Assembly (NCBI RefSeq): GCF_031157315.1 | Contig: NZ_JAVIFU010000014.1 | Location: 107,941-171,940 of the forward strand | Direction: 5' to 3' | DNA from: Paenibacillus sp. LHD-38 | GTDB taxonomy: Bacteria; Bacillota; Bacilli; Paenibacillales; Paenibacillaceae | Length of the DNA: 64,000 nt | Shown: one piece after another, positions 26,120-35,100 of the stretch | How positions within the stretch are numbered: position 1 is the first letter of the stretch | Layout: each line of letters opens with the position of its first letter | The notes under the pieces: model-generated | Told to the model about the DNA's origin: nothing | What the model saw: only the letters and a program-made list of their open reading frames with translations | The model's database searches: none | Program-made: the position numbers and the translations under genes

Positions 26120-26152
26120 GCAGCCGGCCAGAACGACCGGCTGCTTTTATTT
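26120..26152 (+). terminator. Intrinsic terminator after the SLH-GH127 gene
   Basis: GCAGCCGG (26120-26127) and CCGGCTGC (26137-26144) form an 8-bp GC-rich stem followed by TTTTATTT. Confidence 0.9.
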
Positions 26153-26169
26153 GACTATACCTATTGATC

Positions 26170-26206
26170 GACAGGTTGTTTCCGCATATGGCAAGTACTA
26201 CACTTT
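26170..26206 (+). promoter_or_regulatory. Shared 37-bp promoter module, copy 2
   Basis: Begins GACAGGTTGTTTCC and ends CAAGTACTACACTTT. -35 TTGTTT, 17-bp spacer, -10 TACACT. The spacer palindrome is AGTACT instead of AGCGCT, so the cre-like core CG is lost in this copy. Drives 26289-29114 (inference). Confidence 0.55.
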
Positions 26207-26288
26207 ATTTATCCGTCATCTACTGAAGATGGCTTCGCCGAAGTGTAAGTATGCCAGATCATTAAGGTTATAAAAAAGGAGAATTCGC

Positions 26289-27284
26289 ATGAATCAAATA
26301 CCAAAACCAAATCAATCGCTTGTCACCCATATTTTCACGGCCGATCCTTCTGCGCATGTATTCGAGGGAAAAATTTATATTTACCCATCGCATGACCTCG
26401 ACCACGATGGACCTGATAATGACAATGGGGACCACTATGCAATGGAAGATTATCATGTGCTTTCCATGGACAATCTAGAATCTCCCGTCGTTGATCATGG
26501 CGAGGTTCTTCATTTAAGAGATATTCCGTGGGCCTCCAAGCAGCTTTGGGCACCGGATGCCGCTTATAAGAACGACATCTATTACTTGTTTTTTCCCGCA
26601 CGGGACCATGATGGGATTTTTCGGATCGGTGTGGCGACAAGCCCGTCGCCGGCCGGACCTTTTATCCCGCAGCCGGATTACATTGCAGGCAGCTTCAGTA
26701 TCGACCCGGCCGTACTGATTGACGAAGATAAGCAGGCCTATATCTACTTTGGCGGTCTTTGGGGCGGCCAACTGGAAAAATGGCAGACCGGCAGCTTCGA
26801 GCCGGAAGCTGCGGGGCCGGATGCGAGTGCTCCTGCTCTTGGTCCGCAGGTTGCGATATTGAGTGAGGACATGCTGTCTTTTCAAGGAGCTCCGCAGGAA
26901 ATTTCGATCATCGATGAGGACGGCAGCCCGATTCCGGCCGGCGACGAGGATCGGCGCTTCTTTGAAGGACCGTGGGTGCACAAGCATAACGGATGGTACT
27001 ACTTGTCCTACTCGACCGGTACCACGCATAAGCTCGTCTACGCCGTCAGCCGGAATCCGCTGGGCCCGTATACCTTTAAAGGAACGATCCTTACACCGGT
27101 AATCGGCTGGACGACCCATCATTCCATAGTCCAGTTTGAAGACAAATGGTACCTGTTTTATCACGACTGTTCCCTCTCTGGAGGCGTCAACCATAAGCGG
27201 TGTGTCAAGTATACGGAACTGCATTATAACGAGGATGGGACGATTCAGACGATCGATCCTTACATTAAAGGAGAAGTAGAATAA
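26289..27284 (+). CDS. GH43 arabinofuranosidase/xylosidase, cytoplasmic
   Basis: 331 residues, AAAGGAG 8 nt before the ATG. No signal peptide. Single five-bladed propeller without accessory domain: Asp in TADPSAHVF, Asp in FSIDPAVLIDED, Glu in FFEGPWVHKHNGWYY. The size and the opening HIFTADPSAHVFEGKIYIYP resemble small bifunctional xylosidase/arabinofuranosidases. It is directly followed, with no gap, by a second GH43 gene. Confidence 0.88.
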   Translation: MNQIPKPNQSLVTHIFTADPSAHVFEGKIYIYPSHDLDHDGPDNDNGDHYAMEDYHVLSMDNLESPVVDHGEVLHLRDIPWASKQLWAPDAAYKNDIYYLFFPARDHDGIFRIGVATSPSPAGPFIPQPDYIAGSFSIDPAVLIDEDKQAYIYFGGLWGGQLEKWQTGSFEPEAAGPDASAPALGPQVAILSEDMLSFQGAPQEISIIDEDGSPIPAGDEDRRFFEGPWVHKHNGWYYLSYSTGTTHKLVYAVSRNPLGPYTFKGTILTPVIGWTTHHSIVQFEDKWYLFYHDCSLSGGVNHKRCVKYTELHYNEDGTIQTIDPYIKGEVE

Positions 27285-29114
27285 ATGGAAAACGCGGAAG
27301 CCATAAGTTTAGAAAGAAATCATGTCTATTTATTATGCTATACAAGAACGCCTCTGGAAGATGATGTCTATAGTCCCAAATTGGCCTATAGCATGCATTT
27401 GGCGTATAGCCATGACGGAAATTCTTACACAGGGTTGAATCATAATTCAGGCGTTTTATTCGCAAAGGCAACCGCCAATGACAACGGGACCCTGAACGCC
27501 AAAAGTTTGAAAAATCCATACCTCTTTCATATGGCGGACGGTACCTTCGGCGTCATCGCAGAACGTATCGAGCATGATGGTGGGAACGACCGGGAGAGTG
27601 TAGGCTGTATCCTGCTGTTTACCTCCTCCGATTTAATCCATTATAAAGAAATCGGTTTGATTCATTTGAAGAGCGATTCCTATGTAAGCGATGCGATTTG
27701 CGAATATAATCCCCGCACAAACCATTACGAAATTAGCTGGTGCGATGAATCCGGCCATTTTTACAAGAATTCCATGCCGGATATTACCGCACTGGATTGC
27801 TCATCTCAACCGGAAACGGCAAGTGCATTCGTATTTAAGACAGCTGAGACTGATATTGAGGGGGCTGTGGAGCGAAACGAGATTCATGTGCCTAATCAAA
27901 TCGGAAATAAGGTCATAACGAAATTATCAGCTCTTGCAAATACAGAAATCCGAGTACCAGATACCGTAGAGGCTTCCTCGGCAAGCGACTTGGAACTTGT
28001 AAGGGCTGTGGCTTTCTATAACGATGGTTCGTCATCTATGAAAAAAGTAGATTGGGATACTAGTCACGTAGATTGGGATTTTGCTGGTATATACGATGTT
28101 AAAGGAACGGTACGACAAGATTCTTATTCCTTTCCAACGGCTGTCAATCGAGCTGACCCATGTGTCATCGAATGGAATGGTAAATTCCTTTTTATCGCGA
28201 CTAATGATGATACTTCAATTAAGCAAGGTTTTTATGTTAGGGAATCAGCGACTATTGCAGGTATAGCAAGCGCCGGCGAGAGCTTGATTTTGGATGACGA
28301 TATGTATCCGTTAATTAAACAATTTTTTTGGGCCCCGGAGTTCCATATTATCGGGAATGATCTTTATATTTTCTTCGCGGTAAGCAGTGGAGAATTCGGC
28401 AGCATTCATTCCCATGTGATGAAATTAAAGTCCGGTGGAAATCCAGTCCATGCAGATGATTGGGAAATGCCGATTAGAATGCAGAACAAAGATGGCGATT
28501 ATATGTACGAATCCGGCATCACACTGGATATGACCTATTTTGTAGCAGATGGCAAACACTTCGTCATATGGGCACAGCGACAGCTTTCTCCGGTGGATCT
28601 TGGCTCTTGGCTGTACATTGCGAATGTTGATCCAGAGCAGCCTTGGAGGTTGGTTAACGATCCCGTTCTACTCTCCAAGCCGGAATATGGCTGGGCAAAT
28701 AATCACACTTTTGTGGATGAAGGACCTTTTGCCATTATTACAAAAGAGAATATATTTGTTACCTTCTCCAGTGCGCTCGTTAATGCTACCTACTGCGTAG
28801 GTATGATGACGGCACCAAGAGGTGCGGACCTTCTGGATACAGACAGCTGGACGAAGAGTAATTATCCATTGCTCACATCGAGGTCGGTAGCCGGTGAATA
28901 CGGACCTGGTCATAATGCTTATATATCTGACGGTGACGGTAATCTGCTGAATGTTTACCATGCAAGAGGCGGTTTAACGGAGCCAAGAAGTACTGGCATC
29001 CGCAGAGTGCATTTTGATATCGATGGATGCCCGGTCTTGGATCTGACGGAGGATGCTGACCTGAACAGAGATCTGAGGTGCGTAACGACGAAAGTCAACT
29101 TGACGAAAAAGTGA
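27285..29114 (+). CDS. Two-part GH43-related protein, cytoplasmic
   Basis: 609 residues. The ATG is the codon after the previous stop, with AAAGGAG inside the upstream gene, so translation is coupled. Residues 1-185 look like an incomplete GH43/GH32-type propeller (YLLCYTRTPLEDDVYSPKLA); residues about 195-280 resemble a bacterial Ig-like linker (GNKVITKLSALANTEIRVPD); residues 285-600 are a complete GH43 unit with Asp in NRADPCVIEW, Asp in GITLDMTYFVADG (usual motif has DGT) and Glu in FVDEGPFAI. Probably an alpha-L-arabinofuranosidase. Codon composition looks more AT-rich after about 27890, hinting at a chimeric origin. No signal peptide. Confidence 0.78.
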   Translation: MENAEAISLERNHVYLLCYTRTPLEDDVYSPKLAYSMHLAYSHDGNSYTGLNHNSGVLFAKATANDNGTLNAKSLKNPYLFHMADGTFGVIAERIEHDGGNDRESVGCILLFTSSDLIHYKEIGLIHLKSDSYVSDAICEYNPRTNHYEISWCDESGHFYKNSMPDITALDCSSQPETASAFVFKTAETDIEGAVERNEIHVPNQIGNKVITKLSALANTEIRVPDTVEASSASDLELVRAVAFYNDGSSSMKKVDWDTSHVDWDFAGIYDVKGTVRQDSYSFPTAVNRADPCVIEWNGKFLFIATNDDTSIKQGFYVRESATIAGIASAGESLILDDDMYPLIKQFFWAPEFHIIGNDLYIFFAVSSGEFGSIHSHVMKLKSGGNPVHADDWEMPIRMQNKDGDYMYESGITLDMTYFVADGKHFVIWAQRQLSPVDLGSWLYIANVDPEQPWRLVNDPVLLSKPEYGWANNHTFVDEGPFAIITKENIFVTFSSALVNATYCVGMMTAPRGADLLDTDSWTKSNYPLLTSRSVAGEYGPGHNAYISDGDGNLLNVYHARGGLTEPRSTGIRRVHFDIDGCPVLDLTEDADLNRDLRCVTTKVNLTKK

Positions 29115-29153
29115 TTGGGTGAAATTTTGGACGAACGATCCTTATCCAGGAAT

Positions 29154-29186
29154 CTATTATTTGCCGGGTTAATGAACAAATAATAG
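29154..29186 (+). repeat. Inverted repeat next to promoter copy 3
   Basis: CTATTATTTG (29154-29163) and CAAATAATAG (29177-29186) are perfect 10-bp arms around 13 nt. No T-tract follows, and the right arm touches the 37-bp module. It may be an operator or a weak terminator of the upstream gene pair. Confidence 0.5.
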
Positions 29187-29222
29187 ACAGGTTGTTGCTA
29201 ACGAATGCAAGCGCTACACTTT
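29186..29222 (+). promoter_or_regulatory. Shared 37-bp promoter module, copy 3
   Basis: Begins GACAGGTTGTTGCT and ends CAAGCGCTACACTTT. -35 TTGTTG, 17-bp spacer, -10 TACACT. Contains a cre-like TGCAAGCGCTACAC (29206-29219, one mismatch). Lies 68 nt before the cytoplasmic xylanase gene. Confidence 0.6.
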
Positions 29223-29290
29223 TGGTAAACAATTGCCTATGGCTTGTTTGAGCTTCAAGCATTACATAGGTAAGAGGAGGCGAACAAAGA

Positions 29291-30307
29291 GTGGTCAATT
29301 CTCATACGGATGCTTCCCCAAAGCTGCATGAAGCGTTCAGTCAGCAGTTTTTAATAGGGGCGGCAGTAAATTCAAAGACGCTGGTCACGCAGCGTGACCT
29401 GTTGGCGGAACATTTCAATAGTATAACGGCGGAGAACGAAATGAAGTTCGAGAGCCTGCATCCTGCTGAAGATCGATATACCTTCGAGAATGCGGATCGA
29501 TTGATTGCGTTTGCCAAAGCGAATGGCATGGCGGTTAGAGGACATACCCTGGTATGGCACAATCAAACGCCTAATTGGATGTTTGAGGATCACACCGGCG
29601 GCGCAGTTAACCACGAAACGCTGCTAGCGCGGATGAAATCCCACATCGAAACAGTGGTTGCGCGTTATAAGGGATGCATCTATGCATGGGATGTCGTGAA
29701 TGAAGCGGTATCCGACAGCGGCGGGGAGCTGCTGCGTTCTTCCAAGTGGCTGGACATCGTAGGAGAGGATTTTATAGCCAAAGCGTTCGAATATGCGCAT
29801 GCGGCGGATCCGGAGGCCATGTTGTTTTATAACGATTATAACGAGTCCATCCCCGAAAAGAGAGAAAAAATCTATGCCTTGGTAAAGTCGTTGAAGGAGA
29901 AGGATGTGCCGATCCACGGGATCGGACTCCAGGCGCACTGGAACTTGGAGCATCCGTCCATTGACGATATACGCCAAGCGATCGAAAGATATGCAAGCCT
30001 TGGCGTGAAGCTGCATATTACGGAGTTGGACGTATCCGTATTCCAGCATGACGACCGCCGAACCGATCTGCTCGCGCCGACCAAAGAGATGCTCGTGAGG
30101 CAAGCGGAACGTTACAAGCAATTTTTCCAACTGTTTAAGGAGTACAGCGAATGTATCACGTCCGTAACATTCTGGGGAGCAGCCGATGATTATACTTGGT
30201 TGGATAACTTTCCGGTGAAAGGCCGAAAAAACTGGCCATTCGTCTTCAATATGGCGCATAAGCCCAAGCCATCCTATTGGGACATTTTGGACGCAGCACG
30301 TTATTGA
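29291..30307 (+). CDS. GH10 endo-1,4-beta-xylanase, cytoplasmic
   Basis: 338 residues from GTG, AGAGGAGG 10 nt upstream. No signal peptide and only the catalytic barrel, as in the short intracellular GH10 xylanases of Bacillales that act on imported aldouronic or xylo-oligosaccharides. Acid/base Glu in WDVVNEAVSD (about residue 137), nucleophile Glu in ITELDVSVF (about residue 244), substrate-site motif RGHTLVWHNQTP. Followed 72 nt later by a GH43 gene that completes the hydrolysis. Confidence 0.94.
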   Translation: MVNSHTDASPKLHEAFSQQFLIGAAVNSKTLVTQRDLLAEHFNSITAENEMKFESLHPAEDRYTFENADRLIAFAKANGMAVRGHTLVWHNQTPNWMFEDHTGGAVNHETLLARMKSHIETVVARYKGCIYAWDVVNEAVSDSGGELLRSSKWLDIVGEDFIAKAFEYAHAADPEAMLFYNDYNESIPEKREKIYALVKSLKEKDVPIHGIGLQAHWNLEHPSIDDIRQAIERYASLGVKLHITELDVSVFQHDDRRTDLLAPTKEMLVRQAERYKQFFQLFKEYSECITSVTFWGAADDYTWLDNFPVKGRKNWPFVFNMAHKPKPSYWDILDAARY

Positions 30308-30379
30308 CCGCGGTCGGGCAAGCGTAAAACGTAAGATAATACAACTGGTAGTATAAGTGTTTAATAAGGAGAGATAGGG

Positions 30380-31906
30380 ATGAATAATACGATAATATCC
30401 AACCCGGTCATGTGGTCTGATGTTCCGGACGTAGATGTCATAAGAGTAGGGACATTTTATTATATGGTCAGCACGAGCATGCATACGATGCCCGGATGCC
30501 CGATCATGAAGTCGGAGAACCTGATGCATTGGGAGATCGTGAATTATGTGTACGATACATTCGAGGATAACGATGCTCACAACTTGTTGGATGGGAAAGG
30601 CATTTATGGACAAGGGTCATGGGCCGCAAGCTTGCGTTATCATAACGGATTGTTCTATGTGTGCTTCTCAAGCAATGATATGAACCGTTTTTATATTTAC
30701 CGGACGAATGATATCGAGAACGGTCAATGGGATCGCTCCACGATTGAAGGGCTCTTTCACGATCCGGGCTTATTGTTTGATGAAGGCCGCGTCTACGTGA
30801 TCTATGGTAACGGTGATATTTACATTACGGAGCTGACGGATGATGCGACAGCTGTAAAGCCTGGCGGAGTCAATCGGCTGTTGTTTGAAACGGAACGGGA
30901 CGGCATTGGACTACGATGCGAAGGGTGCCACGCGTATAAGATAGACGGCCGCTATTATCTGTTCTTCATCGAGTGGCCAAAGACCGGAAACCAGCGTCGC
31001 AGACAAATTTGTTATCGCTCGGAAGAGCTTCTTGGTCCTTATGAAAGCAAATTGATTTTAGATGACGACATGGGCTATCAGAACAAAGGCGTTGCGCAAG
31101 GCGGCATCGTTGAAACGCCGGGAGGCAAGTGGTATGCCGTGCTGTTTCAAGATCACGATGCCGTCGGCAGAATTCCCTGCGTGCTGCCTGTTTCTTGGGT
31201 AGATGAATGGCCTATCATCGGGGTGGAGGGGAAGGCGCCAGAGGAATTTGAAATCCCGTTGCCCGCCACGTCTCCTAAACCGCTGGTGATTAGCGACGAG
31301 TTTGAATACACGGCAAACAAGTTGGCGCTGAACTGGCAGTGGAATCATAACCCGGACAATCGACTTTGGTCGGTGACGGAGCGGCCAAGTTTTCTGAGAT
31401 TGGAAACGGGCAATTTGACCGACAGCGTAGTACACGCGCGCAATACGTTAACGCAGCGGACAGAAGGACCCGCCTGCGTTGGGATGACGCTGATGGACAT
31501 TTCCCACATGAAACCTGGCGATCATGCCGGCTTGGTCGCTCTACAGAATCACTTTGGCACCGTTGGCGTTAAAGTTGCGGAGAACGGCGACAGATTCGTT
31601 GCGATGTGTGTTAATCGGGGCGATGGCAGTGAAGAAGCGGTCGAGAATATTCGATACAATGGCAGCCAGATTTCTTTAAAGATTGAATTTATTTTTGAGA
31701 ATAGCATTGATATAGCAAACTTCTTTTACGCTGCGGATGGAGTCAAATGGATTCAAATCGGCCGCCCGTTAGAGATGAAATATACGTTAGATCATTTTAT
31801 GGGATATCGGATCGGGTTGTTTAATTATGCAACCAAGCAAATAGGCGGGTATGCCGAGTTTGATTATTTCCGTTATGCCAGGGTAATGAAACAAAGGTTC
31901 GAATAA
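30380..31906 (+). CDS. GH43 beta-xylosidase/arabinofuranosidase, cytoplasmic
   Basis: 508 residues, AAGGAGAGA before the ATG. No signal peptide. Propeller 1-300 (Asp in SDVPDVDVIRVG, Asp in FHDPGLLFD, Glu in CEGCHAYKI), then a beta-sandwich (about 305-505, NWQWNHNPDNRLWSVTERP). It is the close paralogue of the first enzyme unit of the neighbouring 2062-residue surface protein, which carries the same two parts with binding modules inserted between them. Probably in one transcript with the xylanase at 29291; a strong terminator follows. Confidence 0.9.
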   Translation: MNNTIISNPVMWSDVPDVDVIRVGTFYYMVSTSMHTMPGCPIMKSENLMHWEIVNYVYDTFEDNDAHNLLDGKGIYGQGSWAASLRYHNGLFYVCFSSNDMNRFYIYRTNDIENGQWDRSTIEGLFHDPGLLFDEGRVYVIYGNGDIYITELTDDATAVKPGGVNRLLFETERDGIGLRCEGCHAYKIDGRYYLFFIEWPKTGNQRRRQICYRSEELLGPYESKLILDDDMGYQNKGVAQGGIVETPGGKWYAVLFQDHDAVGRIPCVLPVSWVDEWPIIGVEGKAPEEFEIPLPATSPKPLVISDEFEYTANKLALNWQWNHNPDNRLWSVTERPSFLRLETGNLTDSVVHARNTLTQRTEGPACVGMTLMDISHMKPGDHAGLVALQNHFGTVGVKVAENGDRFVAMCVNRGDGSEEAVENIRYNGSQISLKIEFIFENSIDIANFFYAADGVKWIQIGRPLEMKYTLDHFMGYRIGLFNYATKQIGGYAEFDYFRYARVMKQRFE

Positions 31907-31932
31907 ATGAGGTTCGGTTAAAGAGAAATGTT

Positions 31933-31969
31933 CATCAGTGCCCAACTATTGCGGCACTGATGTTTTTTT
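31933..31969 (+). terminator. Intrinsic terminator
   Basis: CATCAGTGCC (31933-31942) pairs with GGCACTGATG (31953-31962), followed by seven T residues. Ends the xylanase/GH43 transcript. Confidence 0.92.
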
Positions 31970-32155
31970 ACACACAATTTGTATCCGCTTACAGCCTTGT
32001 TGGTTTTAGAGGAAACCTAAGTCGGAATTTCGTATCAAATGAAACTTTTCAAACAAGAAATTACATGGTTCGTACGGAATTACTGAGTTAAAATGAGCTC
32101 AGAAATAGATATTTTATTGGAATGACAAACAACTCAGAGGAGGAGATACAAATCA

Positions 32156-35100
32156 ATGTTTAAAAAGTCGTTTTCATTTTTATTAGCGCTTACATTATTT
32201 CTGAACCTTGTACCAAGCACATCAGTCTATGCGCAGCAAGGCGAGAGCATGTTTGAGAACCCATTTATATGGGCGGATGTACCTGACCTTAATGTTATTA
32301 GGGTGGGTGATGCGTACTATATGTCGAGCACGACCATGCACATGAATCCCGGCGTGCCGATCATGAAATCTTATGATCTCGTGAATTGGGAAATCGTCAA
32401 TTATGTTTACGATATCCTTGCAGATAATGACGAACAAGCGCTCAGGAACGGGAAAAGCAATTATGGTCAAGGCTCGTGGGCCAGCAGCCTTAGGTATCAT
32501 AATGGAAAATTTTATGTGGCATTTCCATCCTATGATACCGGCAAAACTTATATTTATCAAACGGAAGATATAGAGAAAGGCCCATGGACGCATTCAACGT
32601 TTGATGGCGTTTATCATGACATGTCATTGCTGTTCGATGATGATGGACGTGTGTATATGGTTTATGGCGGCGGCGATATTAAAGCCATTGAGCTCACCTC
32701 GGATGCAACGGCGATCAAACCGGGCGGGCTTGATAAAATCATCATTCCTAATGCAAGCCTGGTTGCAGGACCTAACGTTGGCCTGAATGCTGAAGGCACA
32801 CATATTCAAAAAATTAACGGCAGCTATTATGTATTCAACATCACATGGCCGAAAGACGGCATGCGTACTCAAATTGTTCATCGAGCGGACGCTATAGACG
32901 GCACATACAGAGGACAAGTTGCCTTGAGGGATGCTGGTATCGCGCAGGGTGGAATTGTGGATTCGGTTGATGGGAAATGGTACGGAATGTTATTTGGAGA
33001 CCGCGGATCCGTTGGACGTATCCCCTACCTAATTCCCGTTACATGGGAAGACGGATGGCCGATATTCGGGGTTGACGGCAAGGTCCCGCAAAGTATGCCT
33101 ATTCCAGTTAACGGTGTGACATCGAAGAACCTCATTGTCGATTCCGATGAATTTTATCAAAGACCAGAGAGAGTAGGAGCTTCACATACGGTATTCGGGG
33201 ATACAGCAAATATCGTTTCTAATCCCTCATTCTCTTCTTCACAAACCGCAGCAGATCCAGCAGCACAAACATTCGCTGCGGCAAACGAAGGACAAGAAAT
33301 TCTTGTAAACGGCGGATTTGAAGCCGGCCAAGAGCCGTGGACAGGCCATGAGAATGCAACGGTTACAGCATCAACATACGATGCTTACAGCGGCTCAAGC
33401 AGTTTGTTCATCAGCAACAGGCAGGCAACTGGCGCAGGCCCGCAGCATTTGATTACCGGAAAAGTGAAAGCCGGCGGGGTATATGAATTTTCCGCAAGAG
33501 TGAAATATGACGGTAACAGCGCGCTGCCTGCAACCAAGCAATTTAACTTTGCTATCCAAGATGGCGATTGGACGACGATTAAGGTGCTTGGTTCGGCAAC
33601 GGTAAACAAAGGGGAATGGGGTACAATTGAAGGTACCTATACCATTCCAGAAGAAGCAGTGCTTAATGAACCGCTAATTTTTATTGAGACGGTTTGGACA
33701 CCGCAACAAGATCCGACGTTAGATTTAATGGATTTCTATGTCGATGATGTATCGCTTAGAGACGTAACGCCGGATTCAAACCTGCTTGTAAACGGCGGAT
33801 TCGAGAATGGCCGAGAGCCTTGGTCGGGACATGAGAATGCAGCGGTTGCGGTAACGGCGGACGAAGCTTTCAGCGGCTCAAGCAGTTTGTATATCAGCAA
33901 CAGACAAGCTACGGGGGCGGGCCCGCAGCAATCGATTGCCGGAAAAGTGAAAGCTGGCGGAGTGTATAAGTTTTCCGCCAAAGTGAAATATGACGGAGAC
34001 AGCACGCTACCTGCGACCAAGCAATTTAACTTCGATATCCAGGATGGCGATTGGACGACAATCAAGGTTCTTGGATCGGGTACGGTAAGTAAAGGGGAAT
34101 GGGGCACCATTGAAGGTACGTATATGATACCAGATGATGCCGAGCTTCATGCACCGATTATTTTTATGGAGACCCCATGGACGCCAGAGCAAGATCCGGT
34201 AAAAGATTTAATGAATTTCTATGTCGATGATGTTTCTCTTGAAGACGTTACACCGGCGGGCGGGCTGGACAAAGCGAAAATCGGTGAATACGATTACAAT
34301 GGTTCTAATCTTTCATTAGTGTGGCAGTGGAACCTTAACCCGGACAACAGGAATTGGTCGCTTACGGAGCGTCCTGGTTATTTAAGGCTAACGACCGGCA
34401 GAAAGAGCACTAATCTTCTTGATGCCAGAAATACGCTTACCCAAAGAACATTTGGACCCGAGAGCTCTGGAAGCATTGCAGTGGATATAAGCCAAATGAA
34501 AAATGGCGATTATGCCGGACTTGCTGCATTGCAAAAAGAATATGGCTACGTCGGTGTTAAAATGTCCGGGACTTCGAAATCCATTGTTATGGTAGACGGC
34601 AGCTCGGAAACGGCAGTGGAAGTGGCCAGCGTTCCAGTCAATGAGGAAAAGGTATATTTTAAAATTGAATTGGATTATAAAAATCAGACCGATAAGGCGT
34701 ATTTCTATTACAGCCTTAATGGAGCTGACTGGACAGCGATAGGGAACACGCTGCAAATGCATTATACATTGCCGCATTTTATGGGCTATCGTTTTGCATT
34801 GTTCAATTATGCAACAAAAACGACAGGCGGATCAGTCGATTTTGATTATTTCAGAGTCGACGATAAGATGACGGGATCAAATGCGTCCGCAACCATCCTA
34901 AATGCGGAATTAGGAGATGTTACCGATGTTATCGGCGTCCAAAACATGGAACTGGAAGTGCCATTGAAAATGGATGCGCTGCCGTCAGGACAATACACAT
35001 CGATTTCGGCTTCCTTTAACATTCCGAAGTATCTATCTGTAACCGGAGTGGAATTCAATTCTGATAATATCGTAGGAGACCCTTCATTTACTTATGCCGA

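Noticed and set aside
26170..26206. CcpA cre site in promoter copy 2
   Set aside because: The central CG of the cre core is TA here, so the match is too poor.
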